Assembly (NCBI GenBank): GCA_002855745.1
Contig: NDWX01000009.1
Coordinates: 1 to 64,000 of the forward strand
Direction of reading: 5' to 3'
From: Thermofilum sp. NZ13
GTDB taxonomy: Archaea > Thermoproteota > Thermoprotei > Thermofilales > Thermofilaceae
DNA: 64,000 nt
Shown here: in pieces, positions 24,601 through 33,752 of the stretch
How positions within the stretch are numbered: position 1 is the first letter of the stretch
How the letters are laid out: each line of letters begins with the position of its first letter
Program-made: the position numbers and the translations under genes
The notes under the pieces: generated by a model
Told to the model about the DNA's origin: nothing
The model's database searches: none
Seen by the model: only the letters and a program-made list of their open reading frames with translations

Positions 24601-25274
24601 GCGCAACGGTAGCAAGTATCGTTAACAACATCCCTGAAGCTATTCGTAGTGCTCTCCAGGCATCTCCAAAGAGAAGGAGATTCAAACAGAGCGTTGAAAT
24701 GATAGTTACCCTCAAGGATGTTGACTTGAAGAAGCCTGAGAACAGGATAAACACTATCGTTACGCTGCCATACCCTCCCCCCTCGAAGCTGGCTAAGGTT
24801 GTGGTAATAGCAACCGGTGATACGGCGCTTAAGGCTAGAGAAGCCGGCGCTGACCTCGTGATAGATGCTGAAGGGTTGCAGAAGCTTTCTGGCGACAAGA
24901 AAGCACTTAAGAAGCTTGCGAAGAGGTATGACTTTTTCCTGGCCCAAACAGACCTTATGGTGCAGGTTGGACGTGTGCTAGGCAAATTCCTCGGCCCCCG
25001 AGGCAAGATGCCTCAACCAATACCTCCTAATGCGCCAATAACCCCCCTTCTAGAGAGGTTCAAGCGGTCTATCAGAATCAGGTTGCGCGACGACCCTGTT
25101 GTCATGTGCAGGATTGGAGTGGAGGATCAGCCCATTGAGCATCTTGCTGCTAACGCAAAGGCTGTCCTGGACGAACTGCTCAAGAAATTCACGTACAACA
25201 ATATTGGTAGGATATACTTTAAGCTAACCATGGGTAAACCTGTAAGACTCGAGAAAGCAGGTGAAACGAAGTGA
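24597..25274 (+). CDS. rpl1: ribosomal protein L1 (uL1)
   Basis: A 225-residue L1 of the mobile L1 stalk. Family marks are RRFKQSVEMIVTLKDVDLKK, the Rossmann-like second domain (FFLAQTDLMVQVGRVLGKFL) and LGPRGKMPQPIPPNAPI. Archaeal L1 can autoregulate translation by binding its own mRNA. It starts with GTG overlapping the L11 stop, and its own stop overlaps the L10 GTG. Confidence 0.95.
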   Translation: MSATVASIVNNIPEAIRSALQASPKRRRFKQSVEMIVTLKDVDLKKPENRINTIVTLPYPPPSKLAKVVVIATGDTALKAREAGADLVIDAEGLQKLSGDKKALKKLAKRYDFFLAQTDLMVQVGRVLGKFLGPRGKMPQPIPPNAPITPLLERFKRSIRIRLRDDPVVMCRIGVEDQPIEHLAANAKAVLDELLKKFTYNNIGRIYFKLTMGKPVRLEKAGETK

Positions 25275-26161
25275 GCGTGGCTGTAGCCATACCAGGTAGA
25301 AGAATGAGCGCAGCGAGAGCACGTAAAGCGAAGCTCGTAGAGGAGCTGATTGGTTACCTGAAGAGCTATAAGTACTTCATGATCGCAGGGATCACGGGAT
25401 TGCCTTCATCAGTCATCAAGGAGAGCCGGAAGCTGCTAAACCAAAGAGGGTCAGTGCTCAAGGTGGTGAAGAACACCCTATTCCTTCTCGCGCTCAAAGA
25501 GAGCGGCAGGTACGTGGATGAGTTCAAGAACTACCTTCGAGGGCAGAATGCCGTCATATTTACGAACGATAACCCCTTCGAGATCCTTCTTTTCCTGGAC
25601 AAGCAAAAGATAATGCGTGAGGCGCGCCCAGGCGATATAGCCACCAAGGAGATCGTTGTTCCTGCTGGCAACACCGGGATACCTCCGGGCCCGGCTATAA
25701 GCCTCTTCAATAAGCTCAATATACCCATAAGGGTTCAGGAGGGCAGCATATGGGTGGCGAAAGACACCGTTGCCGCTAAGCCGGGGGACACCATTTCACC
25801 GGAGCTCGCCGATTTGCTGAACAAGCTAGGGGTAAAACCGATTGAGAGCAAGTTGAACATCAAGCTTATAGCAATTGATAGCAGGGTTGTTAAACCCGAA
25901 GAAGTAGAGCTAGACCCCAGCATCTATAAAGAAAAAATAAAGGAAGCTTACTCGCGGGCCTTCAACCTGGCCTTCAACGCGGCTATTCCTCTACCCCAGG
26001 TAGTGCACCTACTCGTTGCAAAGGCCCATCAAGAAGCGGTAGCGCTCGCCCTCGAAGCCGCGCTTCCGGTAAAGGAGACCCTGCCTTTCGCGATCGCCAG
26101 GGCTCACGCTGAGGCAACCGTCCTCTATAACCTCATAAAGTCTCGGAATCCGAACTTTTGA
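25271..26161 (+). CDS. rpl10: ribosomal protein L10/P0 (uL10), short form
   Basis: A 296-residue archaeal P0. The N-terminal rRNA-binding domain contains KYFMIAGITGLPSSVIKESR and GNTGIPPGPAISLFNKLNIP. From about residue 215 onward come the stalk-spine helices to which L12 dimers bind (AFNLAFNAAIPLPQVVHLLV, AKAHQEAVALALEAALPV, AHAEATVLYNLI). The protein ends in SRNPNF and lacks the charged, hinge-linked C-terminal tail (acidic run then a Phe/Leu-rich end) seen in many archaeal P0 proteins. No L12 gene follows; alaS comes next. Confidence 0.93.
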   Translation: MSVAVAIPGRRMSAARARKAKLVEELIGYLKSYKYFMIAGITGLPSSVIKESRKLLNQRGSVLKVVKNTLFLLALKESGRYVDEFKNYLRGQNAVIFTNDNPFEILLFLDKQKIMREARPGDIATKEIVVPAGNTGIPPGPAISLFNKLNIPIRVQEGSIWVAKDTVAAKPGDTISPELADLLNKLGVKPIESKLNIKLIAIDSRVVKPEEVELDPSIYKEKIKEAYSRAFNLAFNAAIPLPQVVHLLVAKAHQEAVALALEAALPVKETLPFAIARAHAEATVLYNLIKSRNPNF

Positions 26162-26199
26162 ACATAAAACTAAATATTTGGTAGAACCTTCTAGCCTTT

Positions 26200-28917
26200 G
26201 TGACGGTGAAGGAGGACTTCATTAACCTGCCGTTTTTCGTTGAAAACGGCTGGGTAAAGAAAACATGCCCTGTCTGCGGCCGTGTATTCTGGACTCTAAA
26301 CCCTGAGAGGGAAAAATGCGGGGATCAGCCGTGTGAGCCTTACTCTTTCATCGGACAAAAAGTAGGTGTGAGCGTCGACTCAATATCTGAGGTTCGCAGA
26401 ATGTTCATAGATTTCTTTGAGAAAAGGGGTCACACCTCCGTAAGAAGGTACCCTGTTGTGGCAAGGTGGCGTGAGGACGTTTACCTCGTGGGGGCTTCAA
26501 TATACGATTTTCAGCCTTGGGTTACGGAGGGCTTAGTCCCGCCCCCCGCAAATCCACTCGTCATCTCGCAGCCGAGCATTAGGCTAACGGATGTAGATAA
26601 CGTGGGGAAAACAAGCCGACACCTGACCGGGTTTGAGATGATGGCTCACCACGCTTTCAACTTCCCTGGCGTCAATATATACTGGGCGAACGAGACCGTG
26701 GAGTTCGCCTACGAACTCTTTACGAGGGTTTACGGGGTAAAGCCTGAGGAAATAACCTTTATTTACGATATGTGGAGTGGGGGTGGGAACGCAGGAGAAG
26801 ACTACGAGGTCATAGTCAGAGGCCTCGAGGTTGCCACTCTTGTATTCATGCACTACAAGACAGACGAGAGCGGCGGGCTGATCCCGATAAGCAACAGGAT
26901 AGTAGACACAGGCTACGGCTTGGAGCGAATCTACTGGCTCCTAACAGGCGCCTACAACGTCTATGAAGCTGTTTTCCCGGAGATAGTAGAGTACTTGAGG
27001 GTGAAAAGCGGCCTGGAGAGACCGCAGGAGGAGATAATGAGTAAAGTCGCTAGGGCCAGTGGTAGCTTAGACTACAAGAAGCCCCTCGAGGCTTTAGCTA
27101 CGCTTTCAAACATAGCTAAATCTGTCGGGATGAGCGTAAACGAGCTTAAACGGTACCTGGAGCCGTATGAGGCCATATATGCCATAGCTGATCACACGCG
27201 AACTCTGATGTGGATGATTGGGGATGGGATCGTGCCGAGTAATACAGGAGCTGGCTACCTAGCTCGCCTCCTCATCAGAAGAAGCCTGAGGTATATGCGG
27301 AAGCTCGGGCTCGAGATGAAGCTGAGCGATATAATAGCTAAGCAGATAGAGAAGTGGAGAAACGATTTCCCCGAGTACAGCGAAGTTCAAGAAGACATAC
27401 TTGACATCATCGATTACGAAGAGGATAGGTTTAGGGAAACTGTCGCCAGGGGTGAGAAGGTTATCGAAGAGATAATTAAAGACAGCCTTGACAAGGGTGT
27501 CAAAGAGATTCCGGGGGACACTCTCTTGAAGCTATATGAATCGCACGGCATTCCACCCGAGTTTCTTGAGGAGAGAGCTGCGCAACGGGGTTTGACTGTG
27601 AACACCGTTGGCTTCTACTCTAAGTTGGCAGAGCTCAAAGGACGCTCGGCTCAAGCCTTCAAGGAAGCTGTGAGGATGCAGATAGACCCAAGCCTGGTTC
27701 AAGGCTTCCCGCCCACGAGAAAGCTCTACTACGAGAACGAGAAGCTTTTTGAGTTCACAGCAAAAGTTGTGGGCATTATCGACGGGAAGTACTTGGTTCT
27801 GGACCAGACGGCTTTATACCCTGAAGGAGGTGGTCAGCTGGCTGACACGGGTTACCTTGAGTTCGACGGGCAGAGATGCGAGGTCGTACATGTCCTAAAA
27901 GTTGGCGATGTGATACTTCACGAGGTTCGGGGTGAACTGCCAGCTGTAGGGTCCACGCTGAGAGGCGTGGTCAACATAAGTAGGCGCCTCAACCTAATGC
28001 GCCATCACACTGCAACGCACGTCATCCTAGGGGCACTGAGGAAGGTCTTAGGCAAGCACGTCTGGCAAGCGGGCGCGCTGAAAACAGAGGACTACGTGAG
28101 GTTTGATTTCACGCACCATAAGCCAATTACCCCAGAGCAGGCTCAGCAGATCGAGCTCCTTGCAAATCGGGTGGTTTGGGAGAACAGGCGTGTGATAAAG
28201 CGGTTCATTGGAAGAACAGAAGCTGAGCAAAAGTACGGCTTCACGCTCTACCAGGGCGGGGTGGTCCCCGAGAAGGTGCTCAGGGTCGTGGAGATCGAGG
28301 GGTGGGATGCCGAAGCCTGCGGGGGAATGCATGTGGATAACACGGGGGAGATAGGCCTCATAAAAATTGTGGGTTTCGAGAAGATCCAGGATGGGGTTGT
28401 AAGGGTAGTATTTAAGGCGGGAGAGCCTGCTCTAAGGTACGTTCAGAGCAGAGACTCCTTGGTCTCTGCTCTTAAGGAGCTCTTGAAGGCTCCTGAAGAA
28501 ACCCTCGTCGAGAAGGTGGCAGAGCTTCTGAGCAGAGTAGATCATCTTGAAAAAGAGGTGAAACGCCTGAAAGAGCAGACTCTTATAGGCTCTCTTCAGC
28601 AGACCGTAGCTCCAGCTCTCACGATCGGTGAGACAGAAGTTTACCTAATCGACAGCGCTGACGCAGATCCCCGTGAAGTTGCGACTACATTGGGAAGGTT
28701 AAAACCCAACGCGGTGGTGGTTGCGTATGGCAAAGACGGGAAAATAGCTATCAAGGTGGGCGATCGGGCACTGAGCACATACGATGCGCGAGACGTAGGC
28801 AGGAAGCTCTGCGAAAAACTGGGAGGGAGAGGAGGAGGCGTGAGGGACCTGTTCCAGGGCCGCGTGGCCGATGTCGCGAACTTAAAGAAGGTTCTCGCGG
28901 ATGTCTTTGGAGCTTGA
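26200..28917 (+). CDS. alaS: alanyl-tRNA synthetase
   Basis: A 905-residue archaeal-type AlaRS. The N-terminus has an archaeal zinc-ribbon-like segment (CPVCGRVFW ... CGDQPC). The class II catalytic core follows (motif 2 near RQPS-like VISQPSIRLTDVDNVG, motif 3 near ADHTRTLMWMIGDG). The editing domain has the zinc ligands in RHHTATHVIL and ACGGMHVD, and a coiled coil and C-Ala domain finish the protein (GGRGGGVRDLFQG). A leaderless GTG start is indicated by ctaaatattt about 25-30 nt upstream. It overlaps the DUF434 gene by 17 nt. Confidence 0.96.
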   Translation: MTVKEDFINLPFFVENGWVKKTCPVCGRVFWTLNPEREKCGDQPCEPYSFIGQKVGVSVDSISEVRRMFIDFFEKRGHTSVRRYPVVARWREDVYLVGASIYDFQPWVTEGLVPPPANPLVISQPSIRLTDVDNVGKTSRHLTGFEMMAHHAFNFPGVNIYWANETVEFAYELFTRVYGVKPEEITFIYDMWSGGGNAGEDYEVIVRGLEVATLVFMHYKTDESGGLIPISNRIVDTGYGLERIYWLLTGAYNVYEAVFPEIVEYLRVKSGLERPQEEIMSKVARASGSLDYKKPLEALATLSNIAKSVGMSVNELKRYLEPYEAIYAIADHTRTLMWMIGDGIVPSNTGAGYLARLLIRRSLRYMRKLGLEMKLSDIIAKQIEKWRNDFPEYSEVQEDILDIIDYEEDRFRETVARGEKVIEEIIKDSLDKGVKEIPGDTLLKLYESHGIPPEFLEERAAQRGLTVNTVGFYSKLAELKGRSAQAFKEAVRMQIDPSLVQGFPPTRKLYYENEKLFEFTAKVVGIIDGKYLVLDQTALYPEGGGQLADTGYLEFDGQRCEVVHVLKVGDVILHEVRGELPAVGSTLRGVVNISRRLNLMRHHTATHVILGALRKVLGKHVWQAGALKTEDYVRFDFTHHKPITPEQAQQIELLANRVVWENRRVIKRFIGRTEAEQKYGFTLYQGGVVPEKVLRVVEIEGWDAEACGGMHVDNTGEIGLIKIVGFEKIQDGVVRVVFKAGEPALRYVQSRDSLVSALKELLKAPEETLVEKVAELLSRVDHLEKEVKRLKEQTLIGSLQQTVAPALTIGETEVYLIDSADADPREVATTLGRLKPNAVVVAYGKDGKIAIKVGDRALSTYDARDVGRKLCEKLGGRGGGVRDLFQGRVADVANLKKVLADVFGA

Positions 28918-29644
28918 AATTTGCGGTAAAACAGCTCCTATACGGCTTTCACCCAGACGCGAGCTTTTTGAAGCCGCTGCAGATTTCTACTATCTCCTCA
29001 ATAGGGGTTACAACAGGAAGCTTATTCTCGACCTCGTGACTTCAAGGTACTCACTCTCAAGGCTGGAACGACTGTGCCTCTACCGTTCGGTGTTTTCAAA
29101 GTCAGTTAGCAATCTTCGCAGAGCGAAACTCGTGAAGGTGGGGGCTCTCAACGAGTATGGAAAGCTGGTGATAGACGGCTTCAACCAGGTAAGCACTGTA
29201 GCCTCGGCCCTCATCGGAGACACGCTTGTAGCGTCCACTGATGGGCTTGTGCGGGATCTTGCCGCTACTAACAGGAAGGTTACTTTATGCCCGCTCTATG
29301 TTTCAGCCCTCTACTTTTTACTCTCGATCTTGAGTAGGCTGTTTAAAGGCGACGTGGTGATCGTTTTTGACTCGCAGGTAAGCTGGTCCAAACACTTCGC
29401 TGAGATTGCCAGAGAGCTGTGCAAGCTCCAGTCTCTGAACTGCACTGCCTTGCTGTCTAATAAAGCGGACCTCACTGTTGTTGTTCAAGCTAAAGAGGGC
29501 ATACCAGTCGCTTCCAGCGACTCTGTCATCGTTGACCGCGTAGCTCGCGTGTTCGATCTCGCGGGGGAGCTAGGCAAAATTATATCACCCTGCGCGGTTC
29601 TAGAGATCGTGGTGTCGCAAGTTGAAGAGGCTCAGCCCACGTGA
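28901..29644 (+). CDS. DUF434-like protein
   Basis: A 247-residue protein resembling the DUF434 family of archaea. The N-terminal signature LFEAAADFYYLLNRGYNRKL, LDLVTSRYSLSRLERLCLYRSVF is characteristic; the rest is an alpha/beta domain with putative hydrophobic strands (VVIVFDSQVSWSKHF, DLTVVVQA, SVIVDRVARVFDLAGEL). That part looks like a PIN-like or Toprim-like fold (inference only). The function is unknown. It overlaps alaS by 17 nt and the NAC gene by 23 nt, so all three are probably cotranscribed. Confidence 0.65.
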   Translation: MSLELEICGKTAPIRLSPRRELFEAAADFYYLLNRGYNRKLILDLVTSRYSLSRLERLCLYRSVFSKSVSNLRRAKLVKVGALNEYGKLVIDGFNQVSTVASALIGDTLVASTDGLVRDLAATNRKVTLCPLYVSALYFLLSILSRLFKGDVVIVFDSQVSWSKHFAEIARELCKLQSLNCTALLSNKADLTVVVQAKEGIPVASSDSVIVDRVARVFDLAGELGKIISPCAVLEIVVSQVEEAQPT

Positions 29645-29984
29645 GCAACGCCGAATACTGGAGAGAATGGGGTTGAACCTCCGCGACCTCCCGGATGTTG
29701 AGGAAGTGACGCTTAAGCTTAAGGACAAGGTGATCGTCATCCGAAACCCCGTGGTGCATGTTCTGGAGATAAAGGGGGGCGGTAAGATCTACCAGGTATC
29801 CGGCAACGAAGAGGTAGCTGCTCAGGTCCCGCAGACCCCGGTCGAGGTATCAGAGGAGGACGTCGACCTCGTTGTCGCGCAGACAGGGGTTAGCCGGGAT
29901 GAGGCCAGGCAGGCGCTCCTAGAGAGCGGCGGCGACTTGGCGAAGGCGATTCTACTCCTCTCGGCTAAAAAGCGAGGTGTTTAG
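29622..29984 (+). CDS. nac: nascent polypeptide-associated complex protein (alpha-NAC)
   Basis: A 120-residue archaeal NAC, the ribosome-associated chaperone that binds nascent chains near L23. The NAC domain spans about 28-75 (DKVIVIRNPVVHVLEIKGGG, YQVSG) and a UBA domain lies at about 80-118 (VDLVVAQTGVSRDEARQALLES). The start is TTG at 29622, inside the end of DUF434. The length is typical. Archaea encode only the alpha form, which homodimerises. Confidence 0.92.
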   Translation: MKRLSPREQRRILERMGLNLRDLPDVEEVTLKLKDKVIVIRNPVVHVLEIKGGGKIYQVSGNEEVAAQVPQTPVEVSEEDVDLVVAQTGVSRDEARQALLESGGDLAKAILLLSAKKRGV

Positions 29985-30027
29985 CACCTTTTAGGCACAG
30001 ACCCGCGTCCAGAAACGGTGAGATAGC

Positions 30028-30609
30028 ATGTTAAACAGGCTGAAAGGAAGACTGCAATCTGCTTTTGCCATCCTGGCAAAGCCCCTAGTTCGCGCTCGCG
30101 TGGACCCAAACTTCATTACGGTTTTCGGCCTGGTTTCCGGGGTGCTGGCGGTATGCTTCTACAAGATTTACCCGCTGATGCTTCTCTTTGTCCTGCTTAT
30201 GGCCCTGTCTGACGGTCTTGACGGCTACGTGGCCCGCGCGTTGAATAAAGCAACAAGTTTCGGGGCTTTCCTCGATTCGACTATAGACCGGGCTGAGGAC
30301 ATGCTGCTAACCTACTTACTTTACCTAGTAGGGGCCGTAGACGTGCCCGAACTGGTAGCGCTGTCAACGGGGGCTTTCCTTGTAAGTTACACGCGGTCTC
30401 GGGCCGAAGCCTTGGGGGTTCATATGGCGGGAGTTGGCCTCGCCGAGCGCGCTGAGAGACTCATCCTGACCTTCATCGCCCTGGCAGTCTACCCACTTAG
30501 CGCTGAATTGGCTCGCACAGTATGCCTGATACTTCTCTTACTCATAGTTGCAACAGTCATTCAACGGATCTTACACGTATATAAAACTCTAGCAGGTGAG
30601 AGCACTTGA
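30028..30609 (+). CDS. CDP-alcohol phosphatidyltransferase (archaetidylinositol-phosphate synthase-like)
   Basis: A 193-residue membrane enzyme with six hydrophobic spans. The complete family motif D-x2-DG-x2-AR-x8-G-x3-D-x3-D is present as SDGLDGYVAR ... GAFLDSTIDR (residues about 61-88). It transfers a polar head group from or to a CDP-activated lipid in ether-phospholipid synthesis; the archaetidylinositol-phosphate synthase subgroup is plausible. The acceptor cannot be fixed from sequence. The stop overlaps the rtcA TTG start by 4 nt. Confidence 0.88.
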   Translation: MLNRLKGRLQSAFAILAKPLVRARVDPNFITVFGLVSGVLAVCFYKIYPLMLLFVLLMALSDGLDGYVARALNKATSFGAFLDSTIDRAEDMLLTYLLYLVGAVDVPELVALSTGAFLVSYTRSRAEALGVHMAGVGLAERAERLILTFIALAVYPLSAELARTVCLILLLLIVATVIQRILHVYKTLAGEST

Positions 30610-31652
30610 TAGAAGTCGACGGGTCCTTCGGCGAGGGAGGAGGGCAGCTGCTAAGGTACAGCGTAGCGCTCGCAGCGCTCCTCGGCGAGGAGTTGAGGGT
30701 GTTCAACATCAGAGCTAAGAGGGACAATCCGGGTTTGAGACCGCAGCACATGGCTGCGGTGAAGTTCATAGCACAGCTTGTGAAAGCTCAGGTTGAAGGC
30801 CTTCGCGTTGGTTCCACCGAGATAATCTTCCGGCCCTCAAGGAAAAGGCTAGAGGGGGGCACATACTCTGTAGATATTGGAACAGCGGGTTCTATTACGT
30901 TATTCCTTCAGGCAACGCTCCCAGTACTGCTAGCCGCCAAGGGAAGTGTGGTGCTTGAGGTGAGAGGCGGCACGAGTGTGCGCTGGAGCCCCCCATACTA
31001 CTATTTCGAGAATGTTCTGCTACCGCTTTTCTCAAAGATCGGCGTGAACGCCTCCTCGAAATTAGTAAGGCACGGTTTCTACCCCGAGGGAGGAGGTATA
31101 GTTAGAGTGACGACGCACCCCTCCTACCCTCTCTCGCCGCTCAAACTTGTGAGAAGCGACAAGGTAGGGTTAATTGAAGGGATTTCATACGTGGGAAACT
31201 TGCCGTGCAGCATCGCATCTAGACAGGCTACCACGGCTAAAGCATCCTTAGAGAAGATGGGTTACCACGTCGGGGAGCTAAGGCTCGATTGCAATACGCC
31301 GTCTGTGGGGAAGGGGACGGGCATAGTGCTCTGGGCAAAGGTGGGTGAAGGCATAGTTGGCGGGGACTCGATAGGGGAGAAAGGTAAGCCGGCAGAAGTG
31401 GTGGGGGCAGAGGCCGCAGAGTCCCTGCACAAGAGTCTCAGGTTGGGAGTGCCTGTTGACCCTCACGCCTCAGATAACTTGGCTATCTACCTGTCGCTAG
31501 CAGATGGCGAGTCGTTTTTCGAAACCTCTGAGGTGACGTTACACCTTGAAACAGCGCTTGAACTGTGCAAGCAGATTCTAGGCTCAGAGTATTACGTCGA
31601 AAAATCTTCCACTGGAGTGAGGGTAAGGATAAGAGGAGTGGGATTCAGGTAA
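30606..31652 (+). CDS. rtcA: RNA 3'-terminal phosphate cyclase
   Basis: A 348-residue RtcA, which converts RNA 3'-phosphates to 2',3'-cyclic phosphates via covalent AMP on histidine. The N-terminal EVDGSFGEGGGQLLR and GTAGSITLFLQATLPVLL are family signatures; the catalytic histidine is in VDPHASDNLAIYL near residue 290. The start is TTG at 30606, translationally coupled to the lipid enzyme. Full length, no defects. Confidence 0.93.
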   Translation: MIEVDGSFGEGGGQLLRYSVALAALLGEELRVFNIRAKRDNPGLRPQHMAAVKFIAQLVKAQVEGLRVGSTEIIFRPSRKRLEGGTYSVDIGTAGSITLFLQATLPVLLAAKGSVVLEVRGGTSVRWSPPYYYFENVLLPLFSKIGVNASSKLVRHGFYPEGGGIVRVTTHPSYPLSPLKLVRSDKVGLIEGISYVGNLPCSIASRQATTAKASLEKMGYHVGELRLDCNTPSVGKGTGIVLWAKVGEGIVGGDSIGEKGKPAEVVGAEAAESLHKSLRLGVPVDPHASDNLAIYLSLADGESFFETSEVTLHLETALELCKQILGSEYYVEKSSTGVRVRIRGVGFR

Positions 31653-31670
31653 TCACTCGCATCCTCATCA

Positions 31671-31712
31671 CAATTTTTGCCGGTTTTTCCGTCCCAAAAT
31701 GGAAAAAAGATT
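31671..31712. terminator. T-rich tracts between convergent rtcA and SAM-hydrolase genes
   Basis: On the plus strand two T-runs (atttttg, gtttttcc) follow rtcA. On the minus strand cttttttcc precedes the gap after the SAM-hydrolase stop. Runs of T are typical archaeal termination signals; the assignment is pattern-based. Confidence 0.4.
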
Positions 31713-31746
31713 GTTCGCAATAGTATGAAACTTGAGAACATTGCGC

Positions 31747-32541
31747 TCAGGTCGACGCTTTTATCTCCAGAGGCGTCCCGACTTTAACCCCGATAATGTC
31801 AGAAGCCCTACCGCGGTTCACCGCGAGCTCGAGAACCCCACAGCTGTTGATGAGGGCTATAAGCTCTCCTTCCGCGGCTTCACCGAACGTCCTGTAAAAT
31901 CTCGCCGTGTAGCGTCTCCCATCAACGAGGATGTGAAGGGTTGACCCGAGACTTACACCAGCCTGTTGAAGAAGCCTTGAATCAATGCTGGTCGCCACGT
32001 TCCCGAACCGATCAATATGCGCTACGTAACCCACGAGACTTCCGTCCTTGAACGAAGTCTCAGGCTTTCTCAGGTGCACTATACCCTTCACCTGCTCTCC
32101 AACCTCCTCTACACTGCCGCCGCAGGCCAGAAAGGAGGCTACTGGCGCGAAAATGTCCCGTCCGTGAAAAGTATGCGAGCTCTTGGTCTGCCACGGGACG
32201 CGAACTATCGCCCACGCGCTGGTCGGCGGGTCTTTTGCCGCCACCTCTGCGAAAACACCGTTGTCAGGCCCCACAAACCAGAACCTCCTCGTCTTGACAA
32301 TTATAGGTCTCCTCTCGGTCCCCACACCCGGGTCCACAACCACGAGAAAGATCGTCTCATCAGGGAAATCGTCGAAGCAGCAGTTGAGAAGGTACTCCGC
32401 ATCAAGGAGAGACCATGGATCGATCTCATGAGTTATATCAATGAGCTCGGCTCTCGGGCAAAAACGCTTAAGGACAGCTTTAACGGCTCCTACGTAATAA
32501 TCCTTTGTTCCAAAATCCGTCAAGAGGGCTATTAGGCTCAT
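31747..32541 (-). CDS. SAM hydrolase (S-adenosyl-L-methionine hydroxide adenosyltransferase, DUF62)
   Basis: A 264-residue protein of the fluorinase/chlorinase-like DUF62 family. Archaeal members hydrolyse SAM to adenosine and methionine with an activated water. Signatures are IALLTDFGTKDYYVGAVKAV (N-terminal Asp/Phe site), VVDPGVGTERRPI, FVGPDNGVF and the C-terminal IDRFGNVATSI. The conserved Asp-Arg-His set appears as D68 in VVDPGVG, R75 and H125 in HTFHGRDIFAPVA. No halide-specific insertion is obvious. It is convergent with rtcA. Confidence 0.88.
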   Translation of the reverse strand: MSLIALLTDFGTKDYYVGAVKAVLKRFCPRAELIDITHEIDPWSLLDAEYLLNCCFDDFPDETIFLVVVDPGVGTERRPIIVKTRRFWFVGPDNGVFAEVAAKDPPTSAWAIVRVPWQTKSSHTFHGRDIFAPVASFLACGGSVEEVGEQVKGIVHLRKPETSFKDGSLVGYVAHIDRFGNVATSIDSRLLQQAGVSLGSTLHILVDGRRYTARFYRTFGEAAEGELIALINSCGVLELAVNRGRASDIIGVKVGTPLEIKAST

Positions 32542-32602
32542 GGGTACCCAAGAAAGGCATCTCTCTACAAACTATTTATCCTAATCCCCGCACGAAGAAG
32601 AC

Positions 32603-33136
32603 GTGAACATTTCGATACGCTTTGATGGCAAAGAGTACACATTGGTGTACGGATGCCTGGAGGGGCTTAGTGACGAAGGGTTCCAGGGCGCATTAAAATG
32701 GTCGAGGGAAAAGACTAAGGAAGGCTCCTGGCTCATACTTCTACGAGACTGCTGTAAGCTACCCGACAGGCGAGTAATAGTCACTTCTCTGCTTCACACT
32801 CTTAGGAACTTTAGTAGCGGTAGAATGATATCGAGAGATCTAGTCCACGAATTCCTACTGTTCCTAATAGGCGTGAGAAACATCAAAGACGCGGTGAGTT
32901 TCTTCGGTGAGGGTCAAGGTACCAGGGCTGGCTTCGTAGGTATAAGTAGCCGCGGCGCCGAACCCATATTCGGCTTGCTCGAAGAAATAAGGGGGGTCTT
33001 TAAAGCTGTTGAGGAGGAACCCGACGAAGACTGCTGGATTAGCCTCTACTCAGCCTTCCTGAACCTGCCCCCTGACAGAGAGCTTCTGGTCAGAGCTCTA
33101 AGGGCCAGAGCCACTCTTCTCGCCCTCACTTTGTAG
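32603..33136 (+). CDS. cgi121: KEOPS complex subunit Cgi121-like
   Basis: A 177-residue protein matching archaeal Cgi121, a KEOPS subunit that binds tRNA for threonylcarbamoyl-adenosine (t6A37) formation. The family core is ISRDLVHEFLLFLIGVRNIKDAV then FFGEGQGT ... AGFVGIS (residues about 76-115), where a helix and the Thr/Gly-rich turn match Cgi121. The start is GTG at 32603. Other KEOPS genes are not in the window. The 3' end overlaps the convergent THUMP gene by 39 nt. The call is moderate because the family diverges. Confidence 0.68.
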   Translation: MNISIRFDGKEYTLVYGCLEGLSDEGFQGALKWSREKTKEGSWLILLRDCCKLPDRRVIVTSLLHTLRNFSSGRMISRDLVHEFLLFLIGVRNIKDAVSFFGEGQGTRAGFVGISSRGAEPIFGLLEEIRGVFKAVEEEPDEDCWISLYSAFLNLPPDRELLVRALRARATLLALTL

Positions 33137-33682
33137 ACTCCTCCCACTTCTCCTTGCCTCCCTCCTCAGCCTCTCGACGGACACTATACTCGAGAACTTT
33201 ACAACACCTACTCCAGCTTTCTCGCCGATAACCTCTACAACAATAACCTTGTCGGGAGCCTCTAGACTTACTCTGTTTTTAATGTTGCTGGCGATTGCGT
33301 CGATTATCTCTTCGCGCCTGAGCTCAGAGAGCCTTACGTGCGCTTCTACTTTGTAAGTTTCTGAAGGAAGGATTCTCTCAGCTGCGAGCCTGAGTGCTGC
33401 CTCTCGGATCTGATCCAGAGTTGCAGGCACCGTTGTTTGCACGGGTGTAACCTTTAAAATGTATCTGAAGTACCAAGGATTACTCATCAATTTCTCACGT
33501 ATTTTCTCGGTGAAGGCCTCGGGGTCCATGCTCGTTTTTGCGACAATAAGGGAGGGCAACCCCGTCTTGCTAGCATCAAGGTACTTATCGCCTATCTCGC
33601 TCGCAAAGAACCAGAGCTCGCTTATGCAGTCATTTTCCCGTTGCCTATAGGTTGCGACGACGAGATTAAATTCGTCTAGCAT
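33098..33682 (-). CDS. THUMP-domain protein (Tan1-like)
   Basis: A 194-residue protein with a THUMP domain at about residues 55-165: PEAFTEKIREKL, FRYILKVTPVQTT, LDQIREAALRLAAERI, ETYKVEAHVRLSEL, EIIDAIASNI and VIVVEVIGEKAGVGVVKFS. This is an RNA-binding domain without a catalytic module. It matches archaeal Tan1-like proteins, the THUMP partner in acetylation of tRNA cytidine-12. The C-terminal 25 residues are Ser/Arg-rich and probably disordered. It overlaps the Cgi121 gene tail-to-tail. Confidence 0.8.
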   Translation of the reverse strand: MLDEFNLVVATYRQRENDCISELWFFASEIGDKYLDASKTGLPSLIVAKTSMDPEAFTEKIREKLMSNPWYFRYILKVTPVQTTVPATLDQIREAALRLAAERILPSETYKVEAHVRLSELRREEIIDAIASNIKNRVSLEAPDKVIVVEVIGEKAGVGVVKFSSIVSVERLRREARRSGRSLQSEGEKSGSGP

Positions 33683-33752
33683 ACCAGCGATCGATACTTA
33701 TTCCGAAAAGCATTAATATATTTCATGTGTAGCAATACCCCTTAGCCGTGAG

